The notes beneath the pieces are model-generated. The model saw only the letters and a program-made list of their open reading frames with translations. It made no database searches and was not told where the DNA came from. From Njordibacter sp028825405 (GTDB lineage: Bacteria > Pseudomonadota > Gammaproteobacteria > Pseudomonadales > Balneatricaceae), in the NCBI RefSeq assembly GCF_047730065.1, contig NZ_CP159829.1, forward strand, positions 1,178,001 to 1,242,000: a stretch of DNA of 64,000 nucleotides, given 5' to 3'. The translations under genes and the position numbers were made by a program. This document shows, piece by piece, positions 26,728 through 35,412 of this stretch. How positions within the stretch are numbered: position 1 is the first letter of the stretch; each line of letters starts with the position of its first letter.

Positions 26728-28500
26728 TCAGTGGTTGAACTGTAACTCACTTAAACTCTTATAAAGTGGTGAACTTATGATTAAATCGGCATGCTTGCCC
26801 TGAGCCTCTAATTTTCCCTCATTAAAGACCAAAATGCGATCGGCATGCATAATGGTGGCTAATCGATGGGCAATAATGAGAGTAGTGCGGCCTTGCATCA
26901 AAGACTGGAGTGCCGCTTGGACCTGATGTTCGCTGTTTGCGTCTAAGGCGCTGGTGGCCTCATCCAACAGTAATATAGAAGGGTTCTTGAGCATTGCGCG
27001 AGCAATGGCAATACGCTGCCTCTGCCCACCCGACAAACGAACCCCTTGTTCGCCTAAATAGCTATTGTAACCCTCTGGCAAGCGCTCTATAAAATCACTC
27101 GCATAAGCTTCTTGAGCGGCTTGCTTTACTTGTTCATGAGTCGCAGTAGGATCACCATAACGTATATTATGAGCAACGTCTGCACTGAACAACGTGGGTT
27201 GCTGCGGCACTAGGCCCAAATGGCTGCGTAAATCTTGTGGCTTAAATTGTTTGATATTATGACCGGCCACCTTAATCTTGCCATTCTTGGGGTCGTAGAA
27301 GCGTTGTAATAACTCAAATAGGGTGCTCTTGCCGGCCCCAGAAGGTCCGACGATAGCCACAGTTTCACCTGCGGCCACGTTAAATGAGATATTGTCTAAG
27401 GCGATTTGGTCAGGTCTTGACGGGTAGCTGAAACTCACTTTTTCAAAGCTCAGGGCTAAGGCTCCAGCATTTAATTGATGAGGGTTTTTAGGGGCCTGGA
27501 TATCTGCTTCTTCAGCGAGCAATTCGAGTAACCGTTCGGTTGCACCTGCGGCCCGCTGGAGTTCTCCATAAACTTCAGAAATGGTGGCTACTGCCATGGC
27601 GACCATGAGTGCATAAAAAACAAATGCAGCAAGTTCACCAGAACTGATATGGCCATTAGCAACGTCTTGGGCACCGACCCAGATCATACTTGAAAGGCCT
27701 GTAAATACTAATATCATGGCCACTACGATTAAAATTGAGCGCTGTAAAATACGTTTCTTGGCAACATTAAAGGCTTTTTCTACTTCTTGGCCAAAGGCCT
27801 TGGTTTCTTCTCTCTCACGAGTAAAACTTTGAACAACCTTTATGTTTTGTACAATTTCGCCTGCATAAGTGCCAATGTCAGCCACTCTGTCTTGGCTTAA
27901 CCGAGATAACTTGCGCACCCTTCTGCCGTAAAGCATCATCGGAAAGATGACCAATGGCACGCTGGCCAATACAATTAGGGCCAATTTAGGATTAGTAATA
28001 AGCATCATCACCAATCCACCCACAAAGGTTAGGATATTGCGCAGGGCCATAGAAATGGAAGAACCGATAATCGACTGCAGTAACGTAGTATCGGTGGTGA
28101 GTCGGGCATTAATCTCACCACTTCGGTTCACCTCAAAATAATAGGGATCTAAGGTTAATAAATGGTCAAACACTGCCAAACGAACATCGTTGCTGACCCG
28201 CTCCCCTAACCAAGACACCAAATAAAAGCGCGTAAAAGAGCCCATGGCCATAAGTAAAGTAATCACTGCCAAAACTAACATTGCTTGGTTTAACTGGCTG
28301 GGATCTGCAGAGTCGAAGCCTTGGTCTATGAGCAATCGAATGCCTTGCCCCAGAGCAAGAGAGACTCCAGCTGTGATAATAAGGGCTAAGGCAGCGCCTA
28401 TAACCCTACTTTTGTAAGGTGCAATAAAAGGCAACAATCTAAACAGTAGGCGCAAGTCTTGCTTGTTGTTTGGTGTTTGAGACGTTTGATCAGAAGCCAT
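26728..28500 (-). CDS. ABC exporter, fused permease-ATPase (MsbA-like half transporter)
   Basis: 590 residues: six transmembrane helices (about 30-320) then an ATPase domain (about 345-585) with Walker A GPSGAGKST, signature LSGGQRQR and Walker B SILLLDEATSALD. This is the type IV exporter layout, working as a homodimer to export lipids, drugs or peptides. It is co-transcribed with the downstream kinase-like gene. MsbA itself is usually next to lpxK, which is absent, so a different substrate is likely. Confidence 0.9.
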   Translation of the reverse strand: MASDQTSQTPNNKQDLRLLFRLLPFIAPYKSRVIGAALALIITAGVSLALGQGIRLLIDQGFDSADPSQLNQAMLVLAVITLLMAMGSFTRFYLVSWLGERVSNDVRLAVFDHLLTLDPYYFEVNRSGEINARLTTDTTLLQSIIGSSISMALRNILTFVGGLVMMLITNPKLALIVLASVPLVIFPMMLYGRRVRKLSRLSQDRVADIGTYAGEIVQNIKVVQSFTREREETKAFGQEVEKAFNVAKKRILQRSILIVVAMILVFTGLSSMIWVGAQDVANGHISSGELAAFVFYALMVAMAVATISEVYGELQRAAGATERLLELLAEEADIQAPKNPHQLNAGALALSFEKVSFSYPSRPDQIALDNISFNVAAGETVAIVGPSGAGKSTLFELLQRFYDPKNGKIKVAGHNIKQFKPQDLRSHLGLVPQQPTLFSADVAHNIRYGDPTATHEQVKQAAQEAYASDFIERLPEGYNSYLGEQGVRLSGGQRQRIAIARAMLKNPSILLLDEATSALDANSEHQVQAALQSLMQGRTTLIIAHRLATIMHADRILVFNEGKLEAQGKHADLIISSPLYKSLSELQFNH

Positions 28501-28825
28501 GGTGTGCTCAAAAATATGGACGTAGGGGTTGTATGTGTGGGCAGACTTGTAATTTACAATTGGGTGACGTCATTAGTTAACTGTAAACGCTCAAGGTGTT
28601 GGGTTATAAGCCAAGCTTGTTAGCCTAAAAGCTAACATCCTAAAAGCTAGCATATGGATATTAACATCAACTTAAATAGCCCATCTCGATGAGTAAGTAG
28701 GTCGATAAAAACGGCTTGTCTGCAATTCACCCGCTAATCATCCTCATTTTCCTCTTGCTGGCATATTAAGCCCAAGCTTGTATAGGCTATACTTGCCTAT
28801 CGCCATCTTTAGCTACTGAGCATTA
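28501..28825. other. 325-bp divergent spacer with a 15-bp tandem repeat
   Basis: It separates the divergent ABC exporter and MFS genes. The only notable structure is a pair of adjacent 15-bp direct repeats (CCTAAAAGCTAACAT at 28624-28638 and CCTAAAAGCTAGCAT at 28639-28653, one difference). No gene or clear promoter was seen. Confidence 0.55.
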
Positions 28826-30025
28826 ATGAAAATTTCTTTATTGAGTATAAGTCGTATGCAAAATCGCATTGGCTTGCTTCAGCTTATGACTTTCGCTATG
28901 CCTTTTAGTTTTGGAGTGTGGATGGCTTTATTCAACAATTTTGCCATAGAACAAGGTGGCTTGAATGGTGCCCACATTGGGGTATTGCAATCTTGGCGGG
29001 AAGTGCCTGGCTTTTTAGCGTTTGGTGTGGTTTTTCTACTTATTGTGATCGCTGAGCAGCGCTTAGCAATATTGTCACTAGTCATGTTGGGTGCAGGCAC
29101 AGCTCTAACAGGATGGTTGCCTAATTTTAATGGACTTCTGATTACCACCATGCTCATGTCAGTTGGCTTTCATTATTATGAAACGGTTAAACAATCACTC
29201 GCTTTACAGTGGTTTAGTAAAGCAGAAGCCCCTGTTCAGTTGGGGCGTTTGATATCCATTGGTGCGGCATCTTCTTTAATTGCGTATGGATGGGTATGGG
29301 TAGCGTTGCAAGTGTTTGAGCTGCCTGTGGCATGGGTTTATACCTTTGGTGGGGGAGTCACTGTTATCATTGCACTGGCTGCTTTTTTGATGTTTCCACA
29401 TTATGAATCTAAAGTCACACAAACTAAAAAGTTAGTCGTACGCAAACGTTATAGCCTTTACTACGCTTTGGTGTTTATGGGTGGTGGACGGCGTCAAATT
29501 TTTGTGGTGTTTGCAGCGCTGATGATGGTGGAACGTTTTGGTTTTGGCGCTGACGAAGTGGCGCTCATGTTCCTAGTCAATGGCCTTTTAAGTATGTGGC
29601 TGGCCCCTAAAATAGGTGGACTAGTCGCTCGATGGGGAGAGCGAAAGGCACTGACCGTAGAATATATGGGCTTAATTTTAGTATTTCTGGCCTACAGTGT
29701 GGTTGAGTGGGCTCCTTTGGCCGTGGTTTTGTATATGTTAGATCATGTTTTATTTGCTATGGCGATTGCCCAAAAAACCTACTTTCAAAAAATTGCAGAC
29801 CCTGCTGATATGGCCTCCACGGCTGGCGTTGCTTTTACTATTAATCACATTGCAGCAGTTGTGCTTCCAGCGTTAATGGGGCTTTTGTGGTTAGTATCTC
29901 CGCCATTAGTATTTATAGTGGGCGCTATGATGGCTGTTATTTCCTTACTATTAGCTCGTTGGGTACCCACTCATCCAGCCAGTGGTGTCGAATGGCAGAA
30001 CCCTTTAACTGTAAACTCTAACTAA
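28826..30025 (+). CDS. MFS transporter
   Basis: 399-residue protein with about 12 transmembrane helices in two halves separated by a basic loop (KLVVRKRYSLYY, about residue 205). Internal segments such as MFLVNGLLSMWLAPKIGGLVARWGERKAL match the MFS loop 8-9 pattern. No motif fixes the substrate. A start at the second Met (residue 11, MQNRIGLLQL) is also possible. Its gene neighbours show no functional link. Confidence 0.8.
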   Translation: MKISLLSISRMQNRIGLLQLMTFAMPFSFGVWMALFNNFAIEQGGLNGAHIGVLQSWREVPGFLAFGVVFLLIVIAEQRLAILSLVMLGAGTALTGWLPNFNGLLITTMLMSVGFHYYETVKQSLALQWFSKAEAPVQLGRLISIGAASSLIAYGWVWVALQVFELPVAWVYTFGGGVTVIIALAAFLMFPHYESKVTQTKKLVVRKRYSLYYALVFMGGGRRQIFVVFAALMMVERFGFGADEVALMFLVNGLLSMWLAPKIGGLVARWGERKALTVEYMGLILVFLAYSVVEWAPLAVVLYMLDHVLFAMAIAQKTYFQKIADPADMASTAGVAFTINHIAAVVLPALMGLLWLVSPPLVFIVGAMMAVISLLLARWVPTHPASGVEWQNPLTVNSN

Positions 30026-30210
30026 ACAGACAACAACTCATATTATTTAAGTGAGCAGGCATTGTGACTAATGCAACTGTATTGATGAAAAGATTATTCT
30101 ACGCAGCTTTTGTCGCTATACGTTCACGTGACGTAATCAGTCACTTAGACCCCCTCATTGAGCGGATATACCCATCCTTAGAGCATCATCTTTGATCTTT
30201 TTCTCATCGT

Positions 30211-30789
30211 TTAAGAAATCCAGTGGGCGCTGATGTTGCTAAATAAAGGGTCATTAATATTAAGTTTTTTTAAGTGTGATGACGTGTTTGTAAAATAATC
30301 CATGTTACTGCCTCTGCCACCAAAGGCTTGACCTATCATGCTGGCACATTTAGCGTGTTCAAAGTCAACGTATTGTTCATGCTTTTGATCTGCCACAAAC
30401 GTAATAGCATTAATAATTCCAGAGTGAGTCGTGACTTGGCACATGCGAGGTCGGTAAAATAAAGTCACCATTTCCCTAAGCCACAAATTTTTAAAATCTT
30501 CTTGCTTTGATTCCTGCGCAACCCGTAAGGCAAGTCCTTCACAATGACCTCCATCGCGCAATGATAAAACTAAGCCAGGGCGTTCTTGAGTACCACGATG
30601 GACCGTAGATAATGAATTGAAACCCCGTTGCAAGTCGTGCACTGTGCCTTGCTGGACTTCTTCGATCTTCATTTCAGGATTCCACATTAATGAACCATAG
30701 GCAAAAATCCATAACTCATCAGGCAAAGGACATTTTTGTAAATAACAATCAAGGGCATGAAGAACTTGGGCTTCTGGGTAGGCTGGCAT
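30211..30789 (-). CDS. chaC: ChaC-like gamma-glutamylcyclotransferase
   Basis: Cytoplasmic enzyme of the GGCT/ChaC family, which cleaves glutathione to 5-oxoproline and Cys-Gly. The substrate-binding YGSL motif is in FAYGSLMWNP, and the ChaC-type segments RGFNSLSTVHRGTQERPGLVLSL and LWLREM (with the catalytic Glu) follow. The start at 30789 is chosen because CAGGA lies 8 bases upstream, giving 193 residues; the frame continues to 30846. It neighbours the ectoine island but has no evident role in it. Confidence 0.85.
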   Translation of the reverse strand: MPAYPEAQVLHALDCYLQKCPLPDELWIFAYGSLMWNPEMKIEEVQQGTVHDLQRGFNSLSTVHRGTQERPGLVLSLRDGGHCEGLALRVAQESKQEDFKNLWLREMVTLFYRPRMCQVTTHSGIINAITFVADQKHEQYVDFEHAKCASMIGQAFGGRGSNMDYFTNTSSHLKKLNINDPLFSNISAHWIS

Positions 30790-30963
30790 AATTCGTCCTG
30801 AAAAGAGAAAAATTGCATCAAAAAAATGCAATTTTTGCGCTGTCATAAGAAAGACCTGTTGCCAAGCCTTGGTAGTATTATTATGTGGGTTTAAATCAGT
30901 TTAGAATAGTGTTGCTGAGAGTTAAGATGCTGCTCCTTTTAATGAGCAGAGGCCGGAATTAAT

Positions 30964-31437
30964 TTAAAATTCACACTCTAAAGGCACTGTCATTCCAGTT
31001 TTGGTACGATTCATGACGACTGAAGTTCGAAAACGTTTTACGTTGTTATCTTCAAAAAACAAGCGATGAGTTAGTCGTTCGAAGTCTTCAACATCTTTGC
31101 CTAACACGACCAAAGCAAAATCAGCCTCACCGGTAATGTAATAGCATTGCTGTACTTGAGGCTCTGCCGTTACTTTCTTGCGAAAAATATCCAGTTGGTG
31201 AGACTTCTCTTGCTCCATCTCAACGAAAATCAGAAACGTCATATTGTATCCTGCCGCTTCTTGGGATATCAGAGCAGTTTCTTGTTCGATAATGCCTGCT
31301 GAACGAAAATGTTTTATGCGCCTTTGAACAGTGGCAACGGAAAGACCCGTCTCAGAGGCAATAGACTCTAGTTTTTCACGGGAATTTTTTTGTAATAAAT
31401 GTAGTATTTTTCGGTCGCTCTGATCCAAACTTTTCAT
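30964..31437 (-). CDS. doeX: Lrp/AsnC-family regulator, DoeX-like
   Basis: 157 residues: an N-terminal helix-turn-helix (DQSDRKILHLLQKNSREKLESIASETGLSVATVQRRI, about 5-40) and a C-terminal RAM ligand domain. In characterised ectoine catabolic clusters an AsnC-type regulator (DoeX in Halomonas, AsnC in Sinorhizobium and Ruegeria) accompanies the doe/eut genes. Here it is divergent from ehuABCD, with a 660-bp control region, which fits that role. The specific name rests on context rather than on diagnostic residues. Confidence 0.75.
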   Translation of the reverse strand: MKSLDQSDRKILHLLQKNSREKLESIASETGLSVATVQRRIKHFRSAGIIEQETALISQEAAGYNMTFLIFVEMEQEKSHQLDIFRKKVTAEPQVQQCYYITGEADFALVVLGKDVEDFERLTHRLFFEDNNVKRFRTSVVMNRTKTGMTVPLECEF

Positions 31438-31480
31438 CTGACTCTCTGCTGTTGAACTTTGACTTAATAGTCTGCGGGCA

Positions 31481-31502
31481 AAAATTTAGTGCGCTAATTT
31501 TT
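31481..31502. promoter_or_regulatory. Operator-like dyad upstream of the AsnC regulator
   Basis: AAAATTTAG-TGCG-CTAATTTTT pairs at 8 of 9 positions and is centred about 54 bp upstream of the regulator's ATG. It is a candidate autoregulatory site for an AsnC-type protein. Confidence 0.4.
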
Positions 31503-31962
31503 CTAAGTAAAGCACGCTTGAGGCAATAAATGTACTATTTTTAGCTAATTTAATTGCAAAATTTATTCTGTTTTATCGTTATTTTCAATGTAAATTATAA
31601 TAAATTCAATAATTTATGAATGCATTGATCTAATTCCCTCACAGTTAAGCACAGTTTTGGTAAATATACTCATTCATTAGCTTTATTTGATCAATAAAAG
31701 CCATAAAATGCTGATACTATGATTTTAATCTTTATTTACGACAAAGTAAGGTTGGCAAAATTGCAGGCTTTTAACTGGAATTAAAACAACTTTTATCGAT
31801 TCTATAAGACTGATTTGAAGCTCAACAATGGGTGGTTGTCATTGCACTAAAAATGAACATTTGTAAAATACTGATTTTATTTACACTATTAAGTGGCGAT
31901 TTAAATTGAGTTAATAAATAAAGAGTTTCGTTAATTTATTGATTTAATTAAATATTTCAATT

Positions 31963-31979
31963 TTGGCATGATAATAGCT
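31963..31979 (+). promoter_or_regulatory. Sigma-54-like promoter for ehuABCD
   Basis: TTGGCATGATAATAGCT agrees with the -24/-12 consensus YTGGCACGRNNNTTGCW except at two bases. The essential GG (31965-31966) and GC (31977-31978) are separated by exactly 10 bp. The expected transcription start would be near 31990, at the edge of the heptamer array. No sigma-54 activator gene is in the window. Confidence 0.5.
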
Positions 31980-31991
31980 TAGGTAAGTTTA

Positions 31992-32054
31992 AAAATTCAA
32001 AATTCAAAAATCAAAATTCAAAAATCAAAATACAAAATACAAAATACAAAAAAC
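31992..32054. repeat. Nine-copy 7-bp tandem repeat (AAAANNC)
   Basis: Nine uninterrupted 7-bp units: AAAATTC, AAAATTC, AAAAATC, AAAATTC, AAAAATC, AAAATAC three times, AAAAAAC. The array ends 43 bp before the ehuA start codon, and lies in the leader if the upstream sigma-54-like promoter is used. Confidence 0.9.
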
Positions 32055-32061
32055 CTAAAGT

Positions 32062-32079
32062 TAAGGGTCTGGACCTTTA
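32062..32079. promoter_or_regulatory. Dyad just upstream of ehuA
   Basis: TAAGGGTCTGGACCTTTA is an 18-bp palindrome (one G-T mismatch) ending 18 bp before the ehuA ATG, upstream of the ribosome-binding site. An alternative pairing is CTAAAG (32055-32060) with CTTTAG (32075-32080). It could be an operator or a leader hairpin. Confidence 0.45.
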
Positions 32080-32097
32080 GATATTGAGAAAGTTTTT

Positions 32098-32874
32098 ATG
32101 GAAAAGATTATAGAGTTTCAAAATGTTTCAAAATCCTTTGGTGATTTAGAGGTACTGAAAAACCTTGATTTGCATGTCCACAAAGGTGAGAAACTCGCTT
32201 TAATCGGTCCAAGTGGCTCTGGAAAAACAACGATCCTTAGGATTTTGATGACTCTGGAAACAATTGACACAGGGCATGTGGTGATTGATGGAGATTATTT
32301 ATGGCATCAGCGCTTAGGTAATGACTTAGTTCCTGCAAGTGAAAAACACCTCCATTATATGCGCACCAATGTGGGCATGGTATTCCAGCAATTCAACCTA
32401 TTTCCTCATCTTGATGCGATCACAAATATAGTGGAGCCACAGATCCTCGTAAAGGACAAAGATCGAGTGGATGCAATAGTCAAAGCCCAAAAGTTATTGG
32501 CTTTAGTGGGACTAGAAGAAAAAGCACAACATTATCCCCATGAGCTATCGGGAGGACAACAACAACGCGTTGCTATCGCCCGAGCCCTCGCCTTGGAACC
32601 AAAAATCATGCTGTTTGATGAAGTCACCTCGGCCCTTGACCCCGAGCTTGTGGATGAAGTCTTAAATGTTTTGAGAGTGCTGGCTGCAGACACAGACACG
32701 ACTATGCTGACAGTGACTCACGAAATGAATTTTGCCAAAGACTTTGCTGACCGAGTGTTATTTTTTGATAAGGGACAGATTGTCGAATCGGGTCGGCCAG
32801 ACGATATTTTCACGGCTCCAAAGGAGCCAAGAACGCGAGATTTCTTGAAAAAGTTTATAACCGATATTGCTTGA
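32098..32874 (+). CDS. ehuA: Ectoine/hydroxyectoine ABC importer, ATPase EhuA
   Basis: 258-residue polar-amino-acid-type ATPase: Walker A GPSGSGKTT (37-45), Q-loop MVFQQFNLFPHL, signature LSGGQ (150-154), Walker B IMLFDEVTSALD (DE at 174-175) and switch His in TVTHEM. It powers the importer formed with EhuC/EhuD. GAGAAAG precedes the ATG. The ehuA-ehuB-ehuC-ehuD order, the EhuB similarity and the downstream doeA/doeB genes identify the system. By itself the ATPase would only be called an amino-acid transporter subunit. Confidence 0.88.
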   Translation: MEKIIEFQNVSKSFGDLEVLKNLDLHVHKGEKLALIGPSGSGKTTILRILMTLETIDTGHVVIDGDYLWHQRLGNDLVPASEKHLHYMRTNVGMVFQQFNLFPHLDAITNIVEPQILVKDKDRVDAIVKAQKLLALVGLEEKAQHYPHELSGGQQQRVAIARALALEPKIMLFDEVTSALDPELVDEVLNVLRVLAADTDTTMLTVTHEMNFAKDFADRVLFFDKGQIVESGRPDDIFTAPKEPRTRDFLKKFITDIA

Positions 32875-32921
32875 TTACAAAAAACATAGCGTTTGAAAAT
32901 TAACACTAATAAATTTACAAG

Positions 32922-32944
32922 AGGAAGGTGGTGTTCACCTTCTT
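32922..32944 (+). other. Intercistronic hairpin between ehuA and ehuB
   Basis: GAAGGTG (32924-32930) pairs perfectly with CACCTTC (32936-32942) around loop GTGTT, extendable by two pairs. It may protect or partly terminate the ehuA transcript and help set different levels of EhuA and EhuB. Confidence 0.55.
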
Positions 32945-32974
32945 TGACAACAATAAGCAAAAAAAGGAAGTCAC

Positions 32975-33835
32975 ATGACTATAACAAAGTTAGAAAAATG
33001 TTCGCGCGCAATTGCGTTAACGCTCTTCACTGCAGGCCTAACCATGGGGGCTGTGTCTAAGGTTTCGGCGGGTACACTGGATGATCTTCGTGAACAGGGC
33101 TATGCCACAGTTGCGGTAGCTAATGAGCCACCATACAGCGACATTAAGGGCGATGGATATGTCTCTGGTGCTGCACCAGATGTTGCACGAGCAGTAATGA
33201 AAAAATTAGGTGTGCCTGAATTGCGTGCTAAAGTCGTTGGTTATGGCGCAATGATTCCAGCATTGATGGCTCGACGGGTTGATATGGCCACCTCTGGACT
33301 TTACATTAAGCCAAAGCGTTGCGAATCAATTATTTATTCAGAACCAGATTTATGTGGAGCAGAAGCTTTTGCTGTTAAAAAAGGCAATCCACTTAACATC
33401 CTTACTTACGAAGACATTGGCAACAACAAAAACGTGACTATGACCACTTGCGCTGGCTGTGCAGAAGAAGCTTATGCCTTAGAACGTGGCGTATCTAAAG
33501 ATCAAATCAAGATTATGACTGATCCACCAAGTGGTATGAAAATGCTGCAGCAGGGCCGGGTTGATGTGTTTGCCTTATCTGGTTTGGGAACAGCTGATCT
33601 GTTGAAAAAAATGAATGATCCTAGTCTTGAGATTGTTATGCCAGTGACTGGCGTTCCAATGGGTTGTGCAGGTGCAGCATTTAATAGCGATGATACGGCA
33701 TTCCGTGCTGCTTACGATGAAGCACTTGCTGAATTAAAAGCTAGTGGTGAGTTTGCTGCCATCGTTGAACCTTATGGGTTCTCAGCAGCTGCAACATTAG
33801 CGGTAAAGCGAGATGATTTTTGCCCAGGCAACTAA
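32975..33835 (+). CDS. ehuB: Ectoine/hydroxyectoine-binding protein EhuB
   Basis: Periplasmic solute-binding protein (family 3) that captures ectoines for the importer. The 286-residue precursor has a signal peptide ending near KVSA. The mature part follows EhuB closely: LREQGYATVAVANEPPYSD, GAAPDVARAVMKKLGV, YGAMIPALMARRVD, KPKRCESIIYSEP, SGMKMLQQGRVDV and SGEFAAIVEPYGFS. An AAGGAAG ribosome-binding site precedes ATG 32975. It is flanked by hairpins on both sides, which fits the higher expression usual for binding proteins. Closely related binding proteins could prefer other zwitterions, but the catabolic context supports ectoine. Confidence 0.88.
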   Translation: MTITKLEKCSRAIALTLFTAGLTMGAVSKVSAGTLDDLREQGYATVAVANEPPYSDIKGDGYVSGAAPDVARAVMKKLGVPELRAKVVGYGAMIPALMARRVDMATSGLYIKPKRCESIIYSEPDLCGAEAFAVKKGNPLNILTYEDIGNNKNVTMTTCAGCAEEAYALERGVSKDQIKIMTDPPSGMKMLQQGRVDVFALSGLGTADLLKKMNDPSLEIVMPVTGVPMGCAGAAFNSDDTAFRAAYDEALAELKASGEFAAIVEPYGFSAAATLAVKRDDFCPGN

Positions 33836-33866
33836 TCCCAATTCGTTCTACTAATGTTTAGAAACT

Positions 33867-33897
33867 GGAATCAGCTTTCCTTGAGAGGGCTGGTTCC
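33867..33897 (+). other. Intercistronic hairpin between ehuB and ehuC
   Basis: GGAATCAGC (33867-33875) pairs with GCTGGTTCC (33889-33897; one G-U). Its position 3' of the binding-protein gene matches mRNA-stabilising hairpins known in other ABC importer operons. Confidence 0.55.
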
Positions 33898-33911
33898 TTA
33901 GGTGTTCAAAT

Positions 33912-34580
33912 ATGCAAGAAATTCTAGAATACACCCCCATCCTTATTACCGGCACAATTACGACCATTGAGTTAACGTTAGCAAGCGCAGTTCTGGCCTT
34001 AATCGTTTCATTTACGGTTGGGCTATCTAGGTTTTCTAGGTTGCGCGTGGTGAGGGTTGCCGCTGTTATTTATTTAGAGTTTTTCCGAGGCACATCTGCC
34101 ATTGTGCAGATGTTTTTCATGTTTTTTGTGCTACCCCTGTTTGGGGTCACATTTCCACCACTAGTTGCCGGTATCTTGGCCTGTGGTCTTAATTTAGGAA
34201 GCTACGGATCTGAAGTTGTCCGTAGCGCAATATTGTCAGTGGGTCGTGGACAACACGAAGCGGCGCTGGCTCTCAATTATAGTAACTATCAGCGCTTTAG
34301 ATACGTGCTCATACCTCAAGCTATTCCGGTAATGATTCCCACGTTTGGTAACCTTTTGATTGAATTGCTCAAACTTACGGCGGTGGCATCATTAATTACT
34401 ATTTCAGACTTAACCTTTATGTCTCAAATCATTCGGGTACAAACGGCGTTAACTCTGGAACCTTTTCTCGTGATCTTAGTGATCTATTTCATTATTGCTT
34501 CGGTGCTGGTTTGGTTTACCAAACTAGCTGAACGCAAGTTCTCCAAAGGCCGTCATACCGCCGCAGCGAAAGAGGTTTAA
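33912..34580 (+). CDS. ehuC: Ectoine importer permease EhuC
   Basis: 222-residue inner-membrane permease of the His/Glu/Gln type with about five helices. The EAA loop that docks onto the ATPase is QHEAALALNYSNYQRFRYVLIPQAIPVMIPTFGN. EFFRGTSAIVQMFF is the usual early motif. It is followed 3 bp later by its partner ehuD, and together they form the heterodimeric channel. Confidence 0.88.
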   Translation: MQEILEYTPILITGTITTIELTLASAVLALIVSFTVGLSRFSRLRVVRVAAVIYLEFFRGTSAIVQMFFMFFVLPLFGVTFPPLVAGILACGLNLGSYGSEVVRSAILSVGRGQHEAALALNYSNYQRFRYVLIPQAIPVMIPTFGNLLIELLKLTAVASLITISDLTFMSQIIRVQTALTLEPFLVILVIYFIIASVLVWFTKLAERKFSKGRHTAAAKEV

Positions 34581-34583
34581 ACC

Positions 34584-35252
34584 ATGGAATGGAGTTGGCA
34601 AGTTGTTTATGAGGTTTTACCTTCCATGTGGCAAGGTTTGATTGTCACGGTGCAAGCTACCCTTGTTGGAGCTTTGTTAGCCTACGTATTAGGCTTAGTG
34701 TTAGCACTATTAAAAATGTCCAAAACATGGATCGTGGCAAAGACCTCCTACTGGATTTCAGAGGGCGTACGTCGCACTCCTCTTCTGGTTCAATTGTATT
34801 TTCTGTTTTATGTGTTACCAGATTTTGGCATTTTTTTATCACCCTTTGTGGCGGGGGTCATCGGTTTAGGCATTCATTTTAGTACCTATACCTCTGAAGT
34901 TTATCGAGCAGGTATCGAAAACGTGCCCCAAGGACAGTGGGAAGCGTCTCGGGCGTTAAACTACAGTGCTTATCAAACAATGCGGCGGGTTATCTTGCCT
35001 CAGGCAATTCCACCAATGATACCCCCACTGGCCAATTACTTAATTACGATGTTTAAGGAAACACCACTTTTGTCGGCTATTACCGTAGTGGAGTTATTTA
35101 ATGCAGCGAATATTTTTTCCAATAGTCATTATAAATACTTAGAACCTATGACACTTGTGGGTCTGTTTTTCCTTATCGTCTCAGTTCCAGCAGCCTATGC
35201 GGCCATGCGCCTTGAACAGCACTTTAAGCCTAAAAACACTGGGGCTAGTTAA
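34584..35252 (+). CDS. ehuD: Ectoine importer permease EhuD
   Basis: 222-residue second permease with the family motifs EGVRRTPLLVQLYFLFYVLP, the EAA loop QWEASRALNYSAYQTMRRVILPQAIPPMIPPLANY and KETPLLSAITVVELF. It starts 3 bp after ehuC and is the last importer gene. A hairpin (35272-35292) and 160 bp separate it from the molybdoenzyme gene. Confidence 0.88.
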   Translation: MEWSWQVVYEVLPSMWQGLIVTVQATLVGALLAYVLGLVLALLKMSKTWIVAKTSYWISEGVRRTPLLVQLYFLFYVLPDFGIFLSPFVAGVIGLGIHFSTYTSEVYRAGIENVPQGQWEASRALNYSAYQTMRRVILPQAIPPMIPPLANYLITMFKETPLLSAITVVELFNAANIFSNSHYKYLEPMTLVGLFFLIVSVPAAYAAMRLEQHFKPKNTGAS

Positions 35253-35271
35253 GCTAACCTTACACGGTTAA

Positions 35272-35292
35272 TTAACTCCACCAATGAGTTAA
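35272..35292 (+). other. Hairpin after ehuD
   Basis: A perfect 7-bp stem (TTAACTC / GAGTTAA) encloses the 7-base loop CACCAAT. No U-run follows, so it may be a weak terminator or a 3' stability element at the end of the ehu operon. Confidence 0.4.
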
Positions 35293-35412
35293 GGTGTTTG
35301 AACTGGTTCGTTAAATACGTTGATTAGTCCGATCGGTGGAAACATTGTTAGAGCGTTCAACCAAGGTCATTAACAGAGTATGGGCTACCATGATTAGAGA
35401 CGTTAGTGCGAC

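Larger units (their letters stand above)
31438..32097. other. 660-bp AT-rich control region between doeX-like and ehuA
   Basis: A divergent spacer much longer than others in the window, with no gene seen. It holds a dyad near the regulator, a sigma-54-like element, a heptamer repeat array and a second dyad near ehuA, all listed separately. Several AT-rich stretches could hold further sigma-70 promoters, but none is convincing. Confidence 0.6.
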
